From Acidobacteriota bacterium (lineage in GTDB: Bacteria > Acidobacteriota > Terriglobia > UBA7540 > JAPUME01): 8,100 bases of DNA. The position numbers were made by a program, and so were the translations under genes. Under the pieces are notes generated by a model. The model worked only from the letters and a program-made list of their open reading frames with translations. It had not been told where the DNA came from and did no database searches. Location: positions 1-8,100 of the forward strand of contig JAPUME010000244.1 in the NCBI GenBank assembly GCA_027294185.1. The letters are read 5' to 3'. Positions within the stretch are counted from its first letter, which is position 1. Each line of letters begins with the position of its first letter. Below, in pieces: positions 1-6,484 of the stretch.

Positions 1-94
1 GTCCCTTATTTTCTTAGCAAGTAGGCCAAAGTCAATATAAACCATTATTTTTCAATAGGTTGCAAATAGTCAATAGAATCAATAACTTCTTGTC
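1..94. other. AT-rich intergenic island with repeated TCAATA hexamers
   Basis: No coding region is visible here. The stretch is markedly more AT-rich than the rest of the window. It carries the hexamer TCAATA four times, starting at 32, 52, 70 and 79. Read on the minus strand, two of these give TTGACT (plus 30-35 and 68-73), a near-consensus -35 element, each followed after about 17 bases by an AT-rich hexamer. It could therefore be the promoter region of a minus-strand gene beyond the left edge. With the DnaA-box-like sites at 136-156 it could alternatively be the unwinding element of a replication origin. The sequence does not decide between these. Confidence 0.35.
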
Positions 95-135
95 CGAACG
101 GCTGACCCTGCTCCCATCACCTCTCGCGCCGAAAA

Positions 136-156
136 CTTTCCACAGCGTTTTCCACA
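136..156 (+). promoter_or_regulatory. Pair of DnaA-box-like sites
   Basis: CTTTCCACA (136-144) and TTTTCCACA (148-156) lie in the same orientation with starts 12 bp apart, close to one helical turn. The second fits the relaxed DnaA-box consensus TTWTNCACA exactly, and the first differs at its first base. Such clusters are typical of oriC and of dnaA upstream regions. Two sites alone do not prove an origin, and no dnaA, dnaN, rpmH or gidA gene is in the window to support it. Confidence 0.4.
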
Positions 157-192
157 GCAGTCCTCGTGCTATCAATGTTCAAAACCTGGGGG

Positions 193-214
193 ATATGTTG
201 CGAATATGTTACGA
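193..214 (+). repeat. Two tandem copies of an 11-bp unit (ATATGTTRCGA)
   Basis: ATATGTTGCGA (193-203) is followed immediately by ATATGTTACGA (204-214), with one difference. The 11-bp spacing would put both copies on one face of the helix, as expected for cooperative protein binding, and the repeat lies 36 bp from the DnaA-box-like pair. No function is recognised. Confidence 0.55.
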
Positions 215-291
215 GGGTGGTTAAAGTAAGAGGAATGTTTCATATTCCGCGGGAGGTATAGGGCCGAGATTCATAAGGAGCAATGTCCTAA

Positions 292-1593
292 TCAAGCGAC
301 ATCAACGGTCGCAGAAGCAAGGTAGGGTTCAAAGCGCCGCCGAACAGATTCGCTGACCTGCGCCCGTATCCAAACCTCCCCTCCACGATACTCTTTGGCA
401 AGGACCCTTCCGGACCGGTACAAGGCATTGATCCTTTCCCCGTCCGCGGCAGAAAAACGGAAAGTTGCCTGTTGCTCGGAGGAAGTCAGCACCTGGTCGA
501 TCTTCGAGAGCAGCTCCGGCAGGCCGATCAACCCCGCAGCGGAGACGTGAACCTGCTCCGGGCCGTGCGGGAGGCGCCCGACTTCGCGGGGGGAAAGCAG
601 GTCGATCTTGTTAAACACATGCAGGCGCGGGGTGGAAGCCACCTGCAAGTCTGCGAGCAGGTTTTCCACCTCGCTGTCATGCTCAAGGTAGTTCGGGTCG
701 GCGGCGTCGGTCACGTGAACAATCAAGCCCGCCTCTTTCAACTGCTCCAGGGTGGCACGGAAGGCCACCATCAGGTGAGGCGGAAGATGGCGAATGAATC
801 CCACTGTATCCGAAAGGAGAACGGGCTGCCTGGAATCGCCCGCCAGCGCCCGCACCGTGGGATCCAGCGTAGCGAACATCTGGGGAGAGGTTACGACCTC
901 AGATTGGGTCAGGACATTGAAGAGGGTGGATTTCCCGGCATTGGTGTAGCCCACCAGGGCGACCATGTGGAACTGGCGAGACTCGCGGAACTTCCTGTGC
1001 AGGGCCCTTTGGCTGCGGACCCTCTCCAGAGATCGGCTGAGGCGTAGTATGCGGCTTCGAATACGACGCCGGTCGATCTCCAGCTTCTGTTCGCCGGGTC
1101 CCCGGGTCCCGATGCCGCCTCCCAGCCGCGAAAGCATTGTGCCTCGCCCGGTAAGCCGGGGCAGGAGGTAGGTGAGTTGGGCCAGCTCAACCTGGAGTTT
1201 CCCCTCCCGGCTGCGGGCATGGCGGGAAAAGATGTCCAGAATCAATTGAGTCCGGTCGACGACCTTCAGATCCAGCATCCGCTCCAGATTGCGCAACTGG
1301 GTCGGCGTGAGGTCGTTGTCGAATAGGAGCAGGTCAGCGGAGGCAGCGCGCGCCTCCTGACCCACCTCCTCGACCTTCCCTTTCCCCAGCAGGTGGGCCG
1401 GATTGGGCGATGGAGAGGATTGCCGTGCCGACCCAACGACACGAGCCCCGGCACTGGAGGCCAAATCGGCAAGCTCCCGGAACTCTGACGAATCAGTGGG
1501 GGGTCTCCTACCAAAGGGCCGAGGCGGCCTGGCTGGTCTCCAACCCACCAGAAATGCGCGCTCAGAGTCTCCCCTCGAGCGAGTCTTCTTCAC
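292..1593 (-). CDS. hflX: GTPase HflX (ribosome-associated)
   Basis: HflX is a cytoplasmic GTPase of the TRAFAC/OBG-HflX group that binds the 50S subunit and splits stalled or hibernating 70S ribosomes, especially after heat or antibiotic stress. The 433-residue product is close to the E. coli length. The N-terminal HflX domain has [11 protein letters not shown] (68-78) and the glycine-rich [17 protein letters not shown] (156-172), followed by an arginine-rich helical linker (about 174-206). The G domain has G1 GYTNAGKST (215-223), the switch I region FATLDPTVR (240-248), G3 DTVGF (262-266), G4 NKID (328-331) and G5 SAAGL (351-355). A short C-terminal domain follows. The start is GTG, overlapping the hfq stop as GTGA with GGGA five bases upstream, so translation is probably coupled to hfq. 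In E. coli hflK and hflC follow; here the gene is followed by a gene-free stretch. Identification is secure. Confidence 0.97.
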   Translation of the reverse strand: MKKTRSRGDSERAFLVGWRPARPPRPFGRRPPTDSSEFRELADLASSAGARVVGSARQSSPSPNPAHLLGKGKVEEVGQEARAASADLLLFDNDLTPTQLRNLERMLDLKVVDRTQLILDIFSRHARSREGKLQVELAQLTYLLPRLTGRGTMLSRLGGGIGTRGPGEQKLEIDRRRIRSRILRLSRSLERVRSQRALHRKFRESRQFHMVALVGYTNAGKSTLFNVLTQSEVVTSPQMFATLDPTVRALAGDSRQPVLLSDTVGFIRHLPPHLMVAFRATLEQLKEAGLIVHVTDAADPNYLEHDSEVENLLADLQVASTPRLHVFNKIDLLSPREVGRLPHGPEQVHVSAAGLIGLPELLSKIDQVLTSSEQQATFRFSAADGERINALYRSGRVLAKEYRGGEVWIRAQVSESVRRRFEPYLASATVDVA

Positions 1594-1880
1594 TTGCTTC
1601 CCGAATCGGGTGCGCCCCCGTTGCCGGCTGCGCCGCGAGGCAATACCACGGTCGATATGGCGTGCTTGAAAATAAGCTGCTCTTGATTGTTGGAGTCCAG
1701 GACCACTGAATACTTGTCGAAACTCCGAATGCGCCCCAGAAGCTTCACACCGCTCACCAGGTACACGGTCACCTGAATTTTTTCCTTTCGAGCGTTGTTC
1801 AGAAATCCTTCCTGAATGTTCTGGATGCTCTGGGTCGTTCTATCCCCGTGTTGCCCTCCCGAAGGTGTTCGTGCAGACAT
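1590..1880 (-). CDS. hfq: RNA chaperone Hfq
   Basis: Hfq forms a hexameric ring that anneals small RNAs to mRNAs and influences their stability and translation. The 96-residue product has an unconserved tail of about 18 residues, the Sm1 motif (about 26-62), the Sm2 motif FKHAIST (71-77), and a short Gly/Pro-rich C-terminus. Proximal-face residues are kept: Gln23 (E. coli Gln8), Lys72 and His73 (Lys56, His57), and Tyr57 in place of Phe42. The rim patch is RKEK (31-34) rather than RRER. On the distal face Tyr40, Gly44, Lys46 and Leu47 are kept, but the E. coli Gln33 position is Leu48. The E. coli Tyr55 position is Phe71. Only 3 nt separate it from miaA, and it overlaps hflX by 4 nt, so the three are surely co-transcribed. 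No internal Met offers an alternative start. Confidence 0.97.
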   Translation of the reverse strand: MSARTPSGGQHGDRTTQSIQNIQEGFLNNARKEKIQVTVYLVSGVKLLGRIRSFDKYSVVLDSNNQEQLIFKHAISTVVLPRGAAGNGGAPDSGSK

Positions 1881-1883
1881 GCT

Positions 1884-2888
1884 TCATCTCCTCAAGGATT
1901 CCGCTGAAATAAACCGTCCCCCCTCCGGGGGAATCGGCCAATTCCGCAGGCGACCGACTAACCACTTTTTCACTCGCCCCTGAACTTCAGGATCATCCCC
2001 AAGACCCTCGAACCACCGGGGCTTGACCTGATGTCGAAACCAGGTCATCTGGCGTTTCGCATAACGGCGCGTATCTTTCTGGGTCGCGGCGACCGCTTCT
2101 TCCCGAGACAGCTCACCGCACAATACTCCCCAAGCATGTTGATAACCGAGCGCACCGAATGCCTTCATCCTAGGCGAATAACCGGCTTTCATCAAGCCCT
2201 CAACCTCGGAAATCAAGCCGGCTTCGAACATCTCAGCGACCCGCCGGTCAATTCTCTCCACAAGCAGCGGCCGGGGTGGATTCAATCCCAGCTCGATGAC
2301 ATGAAAACCCGCCAGCGGCCGACGCCCCCGAGCCTGCAAATCCGACATCCTTTGCCGGGCCAGCAGGCAGACCTCAAGTCCCCGAATCACCTTCTGCACG
2401 TCGTTCGGCTCGATCGATTCCGCCGAAGGCGCATCCAGCCGGGCCAGGATACGGTGAAGATAGCGACGCCCTTTGCTTTCCGCCAAATCCGCGAGCCGAC
2501 GCCTGAGACTCTCGGAGGGGCCCGGCGATTCGAACAATCCCACCAGGAGCGCTCGCAGGTCGAGCCCCGTTCCCCCCACCACGAAGGGCAATCGCCGGCG
2601 CCCCCTTACCTCCCGCAGAACCTCTTCGGCTATGCGCCGGTAGTCACCGGCGGCGAAGTCTTCATCGGGCAGCGCGATATCCAACAGGTGATGCGGAACG
2701 CGCTGGCGCCACTCCGCGGGAACTTTCCCGGATCCAATATCCAGGTGGCGATAGACCTGAATCGAGTCGCAGTTGAGGATCTCGCCCCCCAACTCTTCGG
2801 CCAGCTTCAGGGCTAGCGCAGACTTGCCCGACGCGGTGGGACCAACAATGGCGACCAGAGGCCAACGGTTTTCTGTTCCCGGTTCCAT
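1884..2888 (-). CDS. miaA: tRNA dimethylallyltransferase MiaA
   Basis: MiaA transfers the dimethylallyl group of DMAPP to N6 of adenosine-37 in tRNAs reading UNN codons, giving i6A and improving codon-anticodon stability. The 334-residue product, from the ATG at 2888, shows the P-loop GPTASGKS (16-23), the substrate motif DSIQVYRHLDIGSGK (41-55), HHLLDI (66-71), GGTGLDLRALL (105-115), PNDVQKVIRGLEV (161-173), and the C-terminal ALGYQHAWG and DTRRYAKRQMTWFRHQ (272-287). The frame stays open to a TTG at 3014, but homologues start a few residues before the P-loop and the extra 42 residues look non-homologous. The ATG also overlaps the stop of a small upstream ORF (TGATG). The family motif GGTGLY has Asp instead of Tyr here (residue 110), a mild oddity. 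It is followed 3 nt later by hfq. Confidence 0.96.
   Translation of the reverse strand: MEPGTENRWPLVAIVGPTASGKSALALKLAEELGGEILNCDSIQVYRHLDIGSGKVPAEWRQRVPHHLLDIALPDEDFAAGDYRRIAEEVLREVRGRRRLPFVVGGTGLDLRALLVGLFESPGPSESLRRRLADLAESKGRRYLHRILARLDAPSAESIEPNDVQKVIRGLEVCLLARQRMSDLQARGRRPLAGFHVIELGLNPPRPLLVERIDRRVAEMFEAGLISEVEGLMKAGYSPRMKAFGALGYQHAWGVLCGELSREEAVAATQKDTRRYAKRQMTWFRHQVKPRWFEGLGDDPEVQGRVKKWLVGRLRNWPIPPEGGRFISAESLRR
1888..1893 (-). promoter_or_regulatory. Strong Shine-Dalgarno for hfq inside the end of miaA
   Basis: GAGGAG on the minus strand lies seven bases before the hfq ATG and within the last codons of miaA (Leu-Arg-Arg-stop). It fixes the hfq start. It is the clearest ribosome binding site in the window, which suggests hfq is translated efficiently and independently even though it sits inside an operon. 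Confidence 0.8.
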
Positions 2889-2989
2889 CACCCGAAAAGG
2901 GTCCAAAGATAACGAACCATGAATACGCAAAGAATAATTCCCAGAAGCAGCAGCAAACCTCTCAACTGGCTGGGAGAAACCGTCCGCAC
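2888..2989 (-). CDS. Candidate small single-pass membrane protein (33 aa)
   Basis: This is an unrecognised short ORF in the gap between the TonB-family gene and miaA. It starts at a GTG (2989) with GAGAGG ten bases upstream (3000-3005), and its TGA overlaps the miaA ATG by one base (TGATG), the usual arrangement for translational coupling. The product begins MRTVSPSQLRG, continues with a strongly hydrophobic run LLLLLGIILCVFMV (about residues 12-25), and ends RYLWTLFG. That is a plausible transmembrane helix flanked by Arg2/Arg10 and Arg26. Function is unknown. It could help tune miaA translation or act as a small membrane peptide. It could also be fortuitous: the start is not ATG, the ORF is short, and no homologue was checked. 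Confidence 0.45.
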   Translation of the reverse strand: MRTVSPSQLRGLLLLLGIILCVFMVRYLWTLFG

Positions 2990-3055
2990 GGCGGGAAAAC
3001 CTCTCGGGCCTCAAGAGACCGCATCCTGCTCACTCTCTTCCGGAGAAATGGTGCA

Positions 3056-3086
3056 CTTATATTCAACAGAACCCCTAAGCCCTCAA
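3056..3086 (-). promoter_or_regulatory. Possible weak promoter upstream of the miaA-hfq-hflX block
   Basis: On the minus strand TTGAGG (plus 3081-3086, at the TonB-family stop codon) is followed after 19 bases by TATAAG (plus 3056-3061). The -10 matches 5 of 6 positions of the sigma70 consensus, but the spacer is longer than ideal. It lies in the longest gap inside the gene run (2990-3082), where an internal promoter for the RNA/translation block would be expected. Motif-only evidence. Confidence 0.25.
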
Positions 3087-4489
3087 CGGCCCATCCTCTG
3101 GTTGTAGAGAAAGGTGAATTGAAGGCGCAGGAAGGGACCCGTAAACTCTTCCGGCAGAGGAGGCGCAGGGATGCTCATCTTGATGGATGCCAGCGCGGCA
3201 TTGTCCAGTGGGAAAGTCCCCGAGGAAAAAACCATATTAATCTCCCGCACGTTTCCATCCCTCAAAATGTCGAAAACGAAGGCAACTCTTCCCTTCTTTC
3301 CCAATCGCGCCACCTCCGGGATGACCAAGTACCAGTTGCGGCGAACCGAAAACAGCAGCCGCGAAAGGTAGGGGCCGAAATTCACCCCTCGGGTGTCGGA
3401 AAGGATGGTCGGCGCGTCCATCGAGAAAGTGGAAAAGGGATTGTTAAACTGACTCTCCGAGGCGCCCGGTCCGCCGGGTCCTGTTACATTTTCCTTCCCC
3501 AGATTGCGCATGCTCTTTTGGATGGATTCCCCCGGGGAGGCAATGGAAAACTCCAGCTCGCCTTGCGTACCGTTGCCCGGGCCCTGAATATCCTTCAACC
3601 GTAAACTGGCTATCTGTTGATTGTCCTCGCGGTTCTCCTGCAGCTCGGCTTCCTGTTGTTCGATTCCGTCCTGATCTTCCTCGGCTTCCCCCTTCTCAGG
3701 CGAACCACCCTGGACCGGAGGAGGGCTGGGAGGCAAGACCATCCCCTCTCCGCCGGCAACCTCCGGCAAATCCGATTCACCCCGGGAGTAGGGCAGCGGG
3801 GGCGCATCCGGGGTAATTTCAGGAGCCCTTCCCTGAGCCCGCCGGTCCCGGTCGGAAAAGATGGAAGTGTCGGGCGGAGGAGGCGGGGGCACCAAATCCG
3901 GCGGCAGCCACAGGAAAAACTGTTCATTCCTCGGGGGCTCGGGAACCGCCTGGAAAGCCATCATCTGCCGTCCCGAGTTGGGAAAAAGTTTCGGCACGAT
4001 CATCAGAATCAGAACAACGAGGGCGTGCGCGGTGACGGAAAAGAAAAATGTGGCCTTCCGGCGCCAGAGGTCTGCGTCATTCCCCATGCCGGGAAATACA
4101 TTCGGGGCGAACTCGTCCCCGGAGGAGGCGTTCAAGCGGCTCTGAGATTTCTGACGGAAATAGTCGCCCCAGTGTGGAGGGAAAACCACCGGTTGGGAGC
4201 TTACCGCGGGGGTGGCAGGCTTTTCGGTAACGGCACGCCAGCTCCTGGGGATATCAGAAATCCACGACTTCAACTCCGAAACCGGCAGCCTCTCCAGGGG
4301 TGGGGCCGAATCCGTGTCGGGTTCCTGGGCCCACACCTGAAGCCTCACCCGAATCTGCCGCAGAATGGAGAGATGGAGAGGGAGTCGCTCAACAAGAGTG
4401 ACGCCGTAGTCCAACCCCTTCGGGGCCGGGCCCAAGCGTCGGGGGACCCCCACGACGGGCTCATTAAGACGGATTTGAATCAGTGCCAT
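3083..4489 (-). CDS. TonB-family (energy-transducer-like) protein with TonB C-terminal domain
   Basis: TonB-like proteins are anchored in the inner membrane and span the periplasm to couple proton-motive force to outer-membrane transporters. The 468-residue product has a cytoplasmic N-terminal region of about 140 residues, one transmembrane segment (about 147-168, FFFSVTAHALVVLILMIVP), and a proline-rich linker (about 196-260, including six consecutive prolines at 201-206). An acidic Glu/Gln-rich stretch (about 264-292), a low-complexity spacer, and a TonB C-terminal domain (about 368-463, from GVNFGPYLSRLLFSVRRNWY to FTFLYN) follow. The SDRDRRAQ linker and this domain resemble acidobacterial paralogues. 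The N-terminus is long for TonB. An internal Met135 (MGNDADLW) just before the membrane segment could be the true start, but an acidobacterial-style segment around 104-131 (PPHWGDYFRQ, EFAPNVFP) argues for the full length. No exbB/exbD lies nearby, so its partner and receptor are unknown. It starts 37 bp after the oxidoreductase gene. Confidence 0.85.
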   Translation of the reverse strand: MALIQIRLNEPVVGVPRRLGPAPKGLDYGVTLVERLPLHLSILRQIRVRLQVWAQEPDTDSAPPLERLPVSELKSWISDIPRSWRAVTEKPATPAVSSQPVVFPPHWGDYFRQKSQSRLNASSGDEFAPNVFPGMGNDADLWRRKATFFFSVTAHALVVLILMIVPKLFPNSGRQMMAFQAVPEPPRNEQFFLWLPPDLVPPPPPPDTSIFSDRDRRAQGRAPEITPDAPPLPYSRGESDLPEVAGGEGMVLPPSPPPVQGGSPEKGEAEEDQDGIEQQEAELQENREDNQQIASLRLKDIQGPGNGTQGELEFSIASPGESIQKSMRNLGKENVTGPGGPGASESQFNNPFSTFSMDAPTILSDTRGVNFGPYLSRLLFSVRRNWYLVIPEVARLGKKGRVAFVFDILRDGNVREINMVFSSGTFPLDNAALASIKMSIPAPPLPEEFTGPFLRLQFTFLYNQRMGR

Positions 4490-4526
4490 AATTGGCCGTC
4501 TGCGCTACCGGGAGGGCTGCTCGTTG

Positions 4527-5492
4527 CTAGGGGCGAATACGGACTCCGGCTGCAAGGGCGTGCTTTTCAATCTCTTTCATCACCCTCTGCGCCAAATCCA
4601 GAGCCGCGCGGCCCTCCCCTCCGCCCACTTTGGGGGGTCGGCGGGTCCGCACGCACTGCGTGAAATCTTCCAGTTGTCCCCGCAGAGGGTCGGCCCTCTC
4701 CGTTTCGACCTTTTTTAGGCTGATTTCGGGCTGCAGCCCACCCCTTTCTATCCCTAAAAGTATCACGTCCTGTCGCGTAAAATCGATAGATACGTACCCA
4801 CTGGCCTGGAAGAAGCGAAACTTGCGAATCTTCTCCGTACTGACCCGACTGGCCGTTAGATTCGCCACCACGCCGCCCTCAAACTCAAGCCGGACATTGG
4901 CGATATCCACCCGGTCGCTCAGGATGGGCAAACCCACGGCCCGAATCTCCGCCACCGGCGCCGCGACCAGGGAGAGGAGAATCTCCAGGTCGTGAATCAT
5001 CAGGTCGAACACCACATCCACATCCAGGCTGCGGGGTGCAAATACCCCTAAACGATGTATTTCAAAGAACTTAGGGTCACGCACGACCTTCTCCGCCGCC
5101 AGTACCGCCGGGTTGAACCGCTCCAGATGTCCTACCTGTAAGATGCAATTTCCCTGTGCCGCGACTTCAATCATTTCGTCGGCTTCTGCCAGGGTCCGGC
5201 TGATCGGCTTTTCAACCAGCACGTCCTTTCCCGCCCTTAAAGCCTCCAGCGCCACCGAAGCATGATCCCGGGTGGGGACAACGACGCTCACCGCGTCCAC
5301 CTGCGCGAGCGTTTCCTGGTAAGACGCAAAGGATGGAACCGAAAGCTCTTCGGCGGCCTGCCGCGAACGCTCCCGCTCCATGTCGAACACGCCCACCAGT
5401 TGAACACCGGGAATTTGAAGGTATTGACGGGCATGATTCTTGCCGTGCTCACCAAGACCGACGACAGCTACGCGCATGGGTTCGGATGCCAT
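4527..5492 (-). CDS. Gfo/Idh/MocA-family NAD(P)-dependent oxidoreductase, possibly UDP-sugar-acting (GnnA-like)
   Basis: Members oxidise or reduce sugars and cyclitols using NAD(P). From the ATG at 5492 (321 residues) the N-terminal Rossmann fold shows MRVAVVGLGEHG (6-17), with the dinucleotide-binding GxGxxG, and acidic Asp37 (GVFD) at the end of the second strand, which usually favours NAD. The catalytic-lysine motif is VLVEKPIS (91-98), then GHLERFNP (121-128) and the C-terminal-domain motif DLMIHD (163-168) with the conserved His-Asp. The frame continues to an ATG at 5552, adding 20 residues that precede the usual family start. That ATG abuts a hairpin, so the shorter form is preferred; an ATG at 5477 is also possible. 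Position directly after lpxI suggests a role on a UDP-GlcNAc-type substrate. GnnA, which makes the 3-keto precursor of GlcNAc3N, belongs to this family and also lies by lpxA in Acidithiobacillus. No GnnB-type aminotransferase is in the window, so the exact reaction is unproven. Confidence 0.88.
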   Translation of the reverse strand: MASEPMRVAVVGLGEHGKNHARQYLQIPGVQLVGVFDMERERSRQAAEELSVPSFASYQETLAQVDAVSVVVPTRDHASVALEALRAGKDVLVEKPISRTLAEADEMIEVAAQGNCILQVGHLERFNPAVLAAEKVVRDPKFFEIHRLGVFAPRSLDVDVVFDLMIHDLEILLSLVAAPVAEIRAVGLPILSDRVDIANVRLEFEGGVVANLTASRVSTEKIRKFRFFQASGYVSIDFTRQDVILLGIERGGLQPEISLKKVETERADPLRGQLEDFTQCVRTRRPPKVGGGEGRAALDLAQRVMKEIEKHALAAGVRIRP

Positions 5493-5552
5493 ATCAATGC
5501 TGAATTTCCGGATATGTACGAACGATGAAGAGAATCCCGGCGGCGTTTCCAT

Positions 5553-5578
5553 GATCCATCCGGCCCCGCCGGTGGATC
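5553..5578 (-). promoter_or_regulatory. GC-rich hairpin in the lpxI-oxidoreductase gap
   Basis: GATCCA (5553-5558) pairs with TGGATC (5573-5578), and CCGGC/GCCGG arms (5560-5564 and 5568-5572) close a three-base loop, leaving one bulged base at 5559. This gives an 11-bp stem. It directly abuts the upstream candidate ATG of the oxidoreductase (5550-5552) and would bury the only GGA-type ribosome site before it. There is no T-run, so it is not a standard terminator. It may reduce use of that start or act in mRNA processing. Confidence 0.5.
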
Positions 5579-5592
5579 GTGGATAGTGGATG
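5572..5592 (+). repeat. Three tandem heptamers GTGGATN
   Basis: GTGGATC, GTGGATA and GTGGATG follow each other without gaps in the 74-bp or longer spacer between lpxI and the oxidoreductase gene, the first copy forming part of the hairpin arm. This may be simple slippage. No function is assigned. Confidence 0.5.
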
Positions 5593-5626
5593 GAGGCAGG
5601 AAGGAGAAAGAGCCCTGAGCGTTATC

Positions 5627-6484
5627 CTAAACCCCGAAGCCCGTGATGGCAATTCCCGCCTCATTGGCCAACTCCAGGAGCTTCTCGCGCTCAAAGAGCA
5701 GCGTCCTTTCCGCATCGACCCCCAGCGCGGTGGCGTTCGAGCGCCTCATCACCTCGATGGTTTTCACTCCCACCACGGGAACGTCGAAGCGCATGTCCTG
5801 GCGAGGCCGGGCAACCTTCACCACCACCAGACGCTTCCCGTGGCTGAGGGATGCCGCCCGCTCGATGACGGCGTCGGTTCCCTCCATGGCCTCGACGGCG
5901 ATGCAGGCGCACTCACGCACCACGACCGTCTGTCCCAGGTCCATATCTGCGATTCTCCTGGCCACCTCACGGCCGTATTCAAGGTCGGCCCGCTCCTCCG
6001 GGTCCGGCTCACGGCGAGTCAGGCTTCCCGCCTCGGCCAGCAACGGCTTCAGAAACGCGGTCGAATCCAGAACGTGAATTCCCCGCGCCTCGAGCATCTT
6101 CACAAAGGCACCCAGCAGGGCGTTGGTATTCTTCCGCTTCAGGCTCCCGAGGACGCGCTTTACAATCGAGTCGGGAGGAATGGCGCTGTAAAGCTTGTTG
6201 TGCCTGACCTGCCCGGCGAGCACGACCCGGTTCACCCGCTCGGCCTTCAGCAACTCCAGCAGCCGCCCTACCTCACCCAGGCTGATCCAGTGAATGTGGT
6301 CGGCGACCTCGGCCAGTCCCGGCGACGCCTCTTCCTTGATGCCGATGACCGACATCTCCACGCCCTGCTCCCGCGCCGCTTCCAGCACCAGGAAGGGAAA
6401 CTGCCCGTTTCCTGCGATCAGCGCGTAATGGGAAATCCCTCCTGCGCCCTTCACCGTTTTTTCGTTGGGCGGTGAGGAAAACAT
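5627..6484 (-). CDS. lpxI: UDP-2,3-diacylglucosamine pyrophosphatase LpxI
   Basis: LpxI hydrolyses UDP-2,3-diacylglucosamine to 2,3-diacylglucosamine 1-phosphate (lipid X) and UMP in the cytoplasm. It is the unrelated substitute for LpxH in alphaproteobacteria and several other Gram-negative groups. The 285-residue product has the N-terminal LIAGNGQFPFLVLEAA (near 22-37), LAGQVRHNKLY (89-99), and the C-terminal EAMEGTDAVIERA (198-210), VVVKVARPRQDMRFDVPVVG (220-239) and GVDAERTLLFEREKLLELA. The Asp in RFDVP (234) probably corresponds to catalytic Asp225 of Caulobacter LpxI. The ATG at 6484 overlaps the lpxA stop by one base (TGATG). A GTG one codon upstream (6487, GTGA overlap) is also possible. 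About 17 residues precede the usual family N-terminus. Overlap with lpxA indicates coupled translation. Confidence 0.94.
   Translation of the reverse strand: MFSSPPNEKTVKGAGGISHYALIAGNGQFPFLVLEAAREQGVEMSVIGIKEEASPGLAEVADHIHWISLGEVGRLLELLKAERVNRVVLAGQVRHNKLYSAIPPDSIVKRVLGSLKRKNTNALLGAFVKMLEARGIHVLDSTAFLKPLLAEAGSLTRREPDPEERADLEYGREVARRIADMDLGQTVVVRECACIAVEAMEGTDAVIERAASLSHGKRLVVVKVARPRQDMRFDVPVVGVKTIEVMRRSNATALGVDAERTLLFEREKLLELANEAGIAITGFGV

Noticed and set aside
232..248. GGAAT/ATTCC inverted repeat as an hflX terminator
   Set aside because: The stem is only 5 bp, AT-rich, and has no following T-run on the minus strand.
2889..3014. Upstream extension of miaA to a TTG start at 3014
   Set aside because: The 42 extra residues precede the normal MiaA N-terminus, the start codon is TTG, and the same DNA holds a more protein-like small ORF in another frame.
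2962..3024. 20-codon ATG ORF on the minus strand before miaA
   Set aside because: It is short with no hydrophobic or conserved-looking segment, and it overlaps the better small ORF candidate. A leader role cannot be excluded but is unsupported.
3617..4663. Long plus-strand open frame (348 codons) opposite the TonB-family gene
   Set aside because: The translation is low-complexity Arg/Gly/Pro-rich with no recognisable domain, and it mirrors a well-supported minus-strand gene. It is a GC-rich antisense shadow.
5493..5552. 20-residue N-terminal extension of the oxidoreductase
   Set aside because: It precedes the normal family start, and the ATG sits against a hairpin that would hide its ribosome site. 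It is kept only as an alternative start.
5579..6475. Long plus-strand open frame (298 codons) opposite lpxI
   Set aside because: It is His/Gln/Arg-rich without motifs and lies opposite lpxI, which has clear family motifs. It is a shadow frame.
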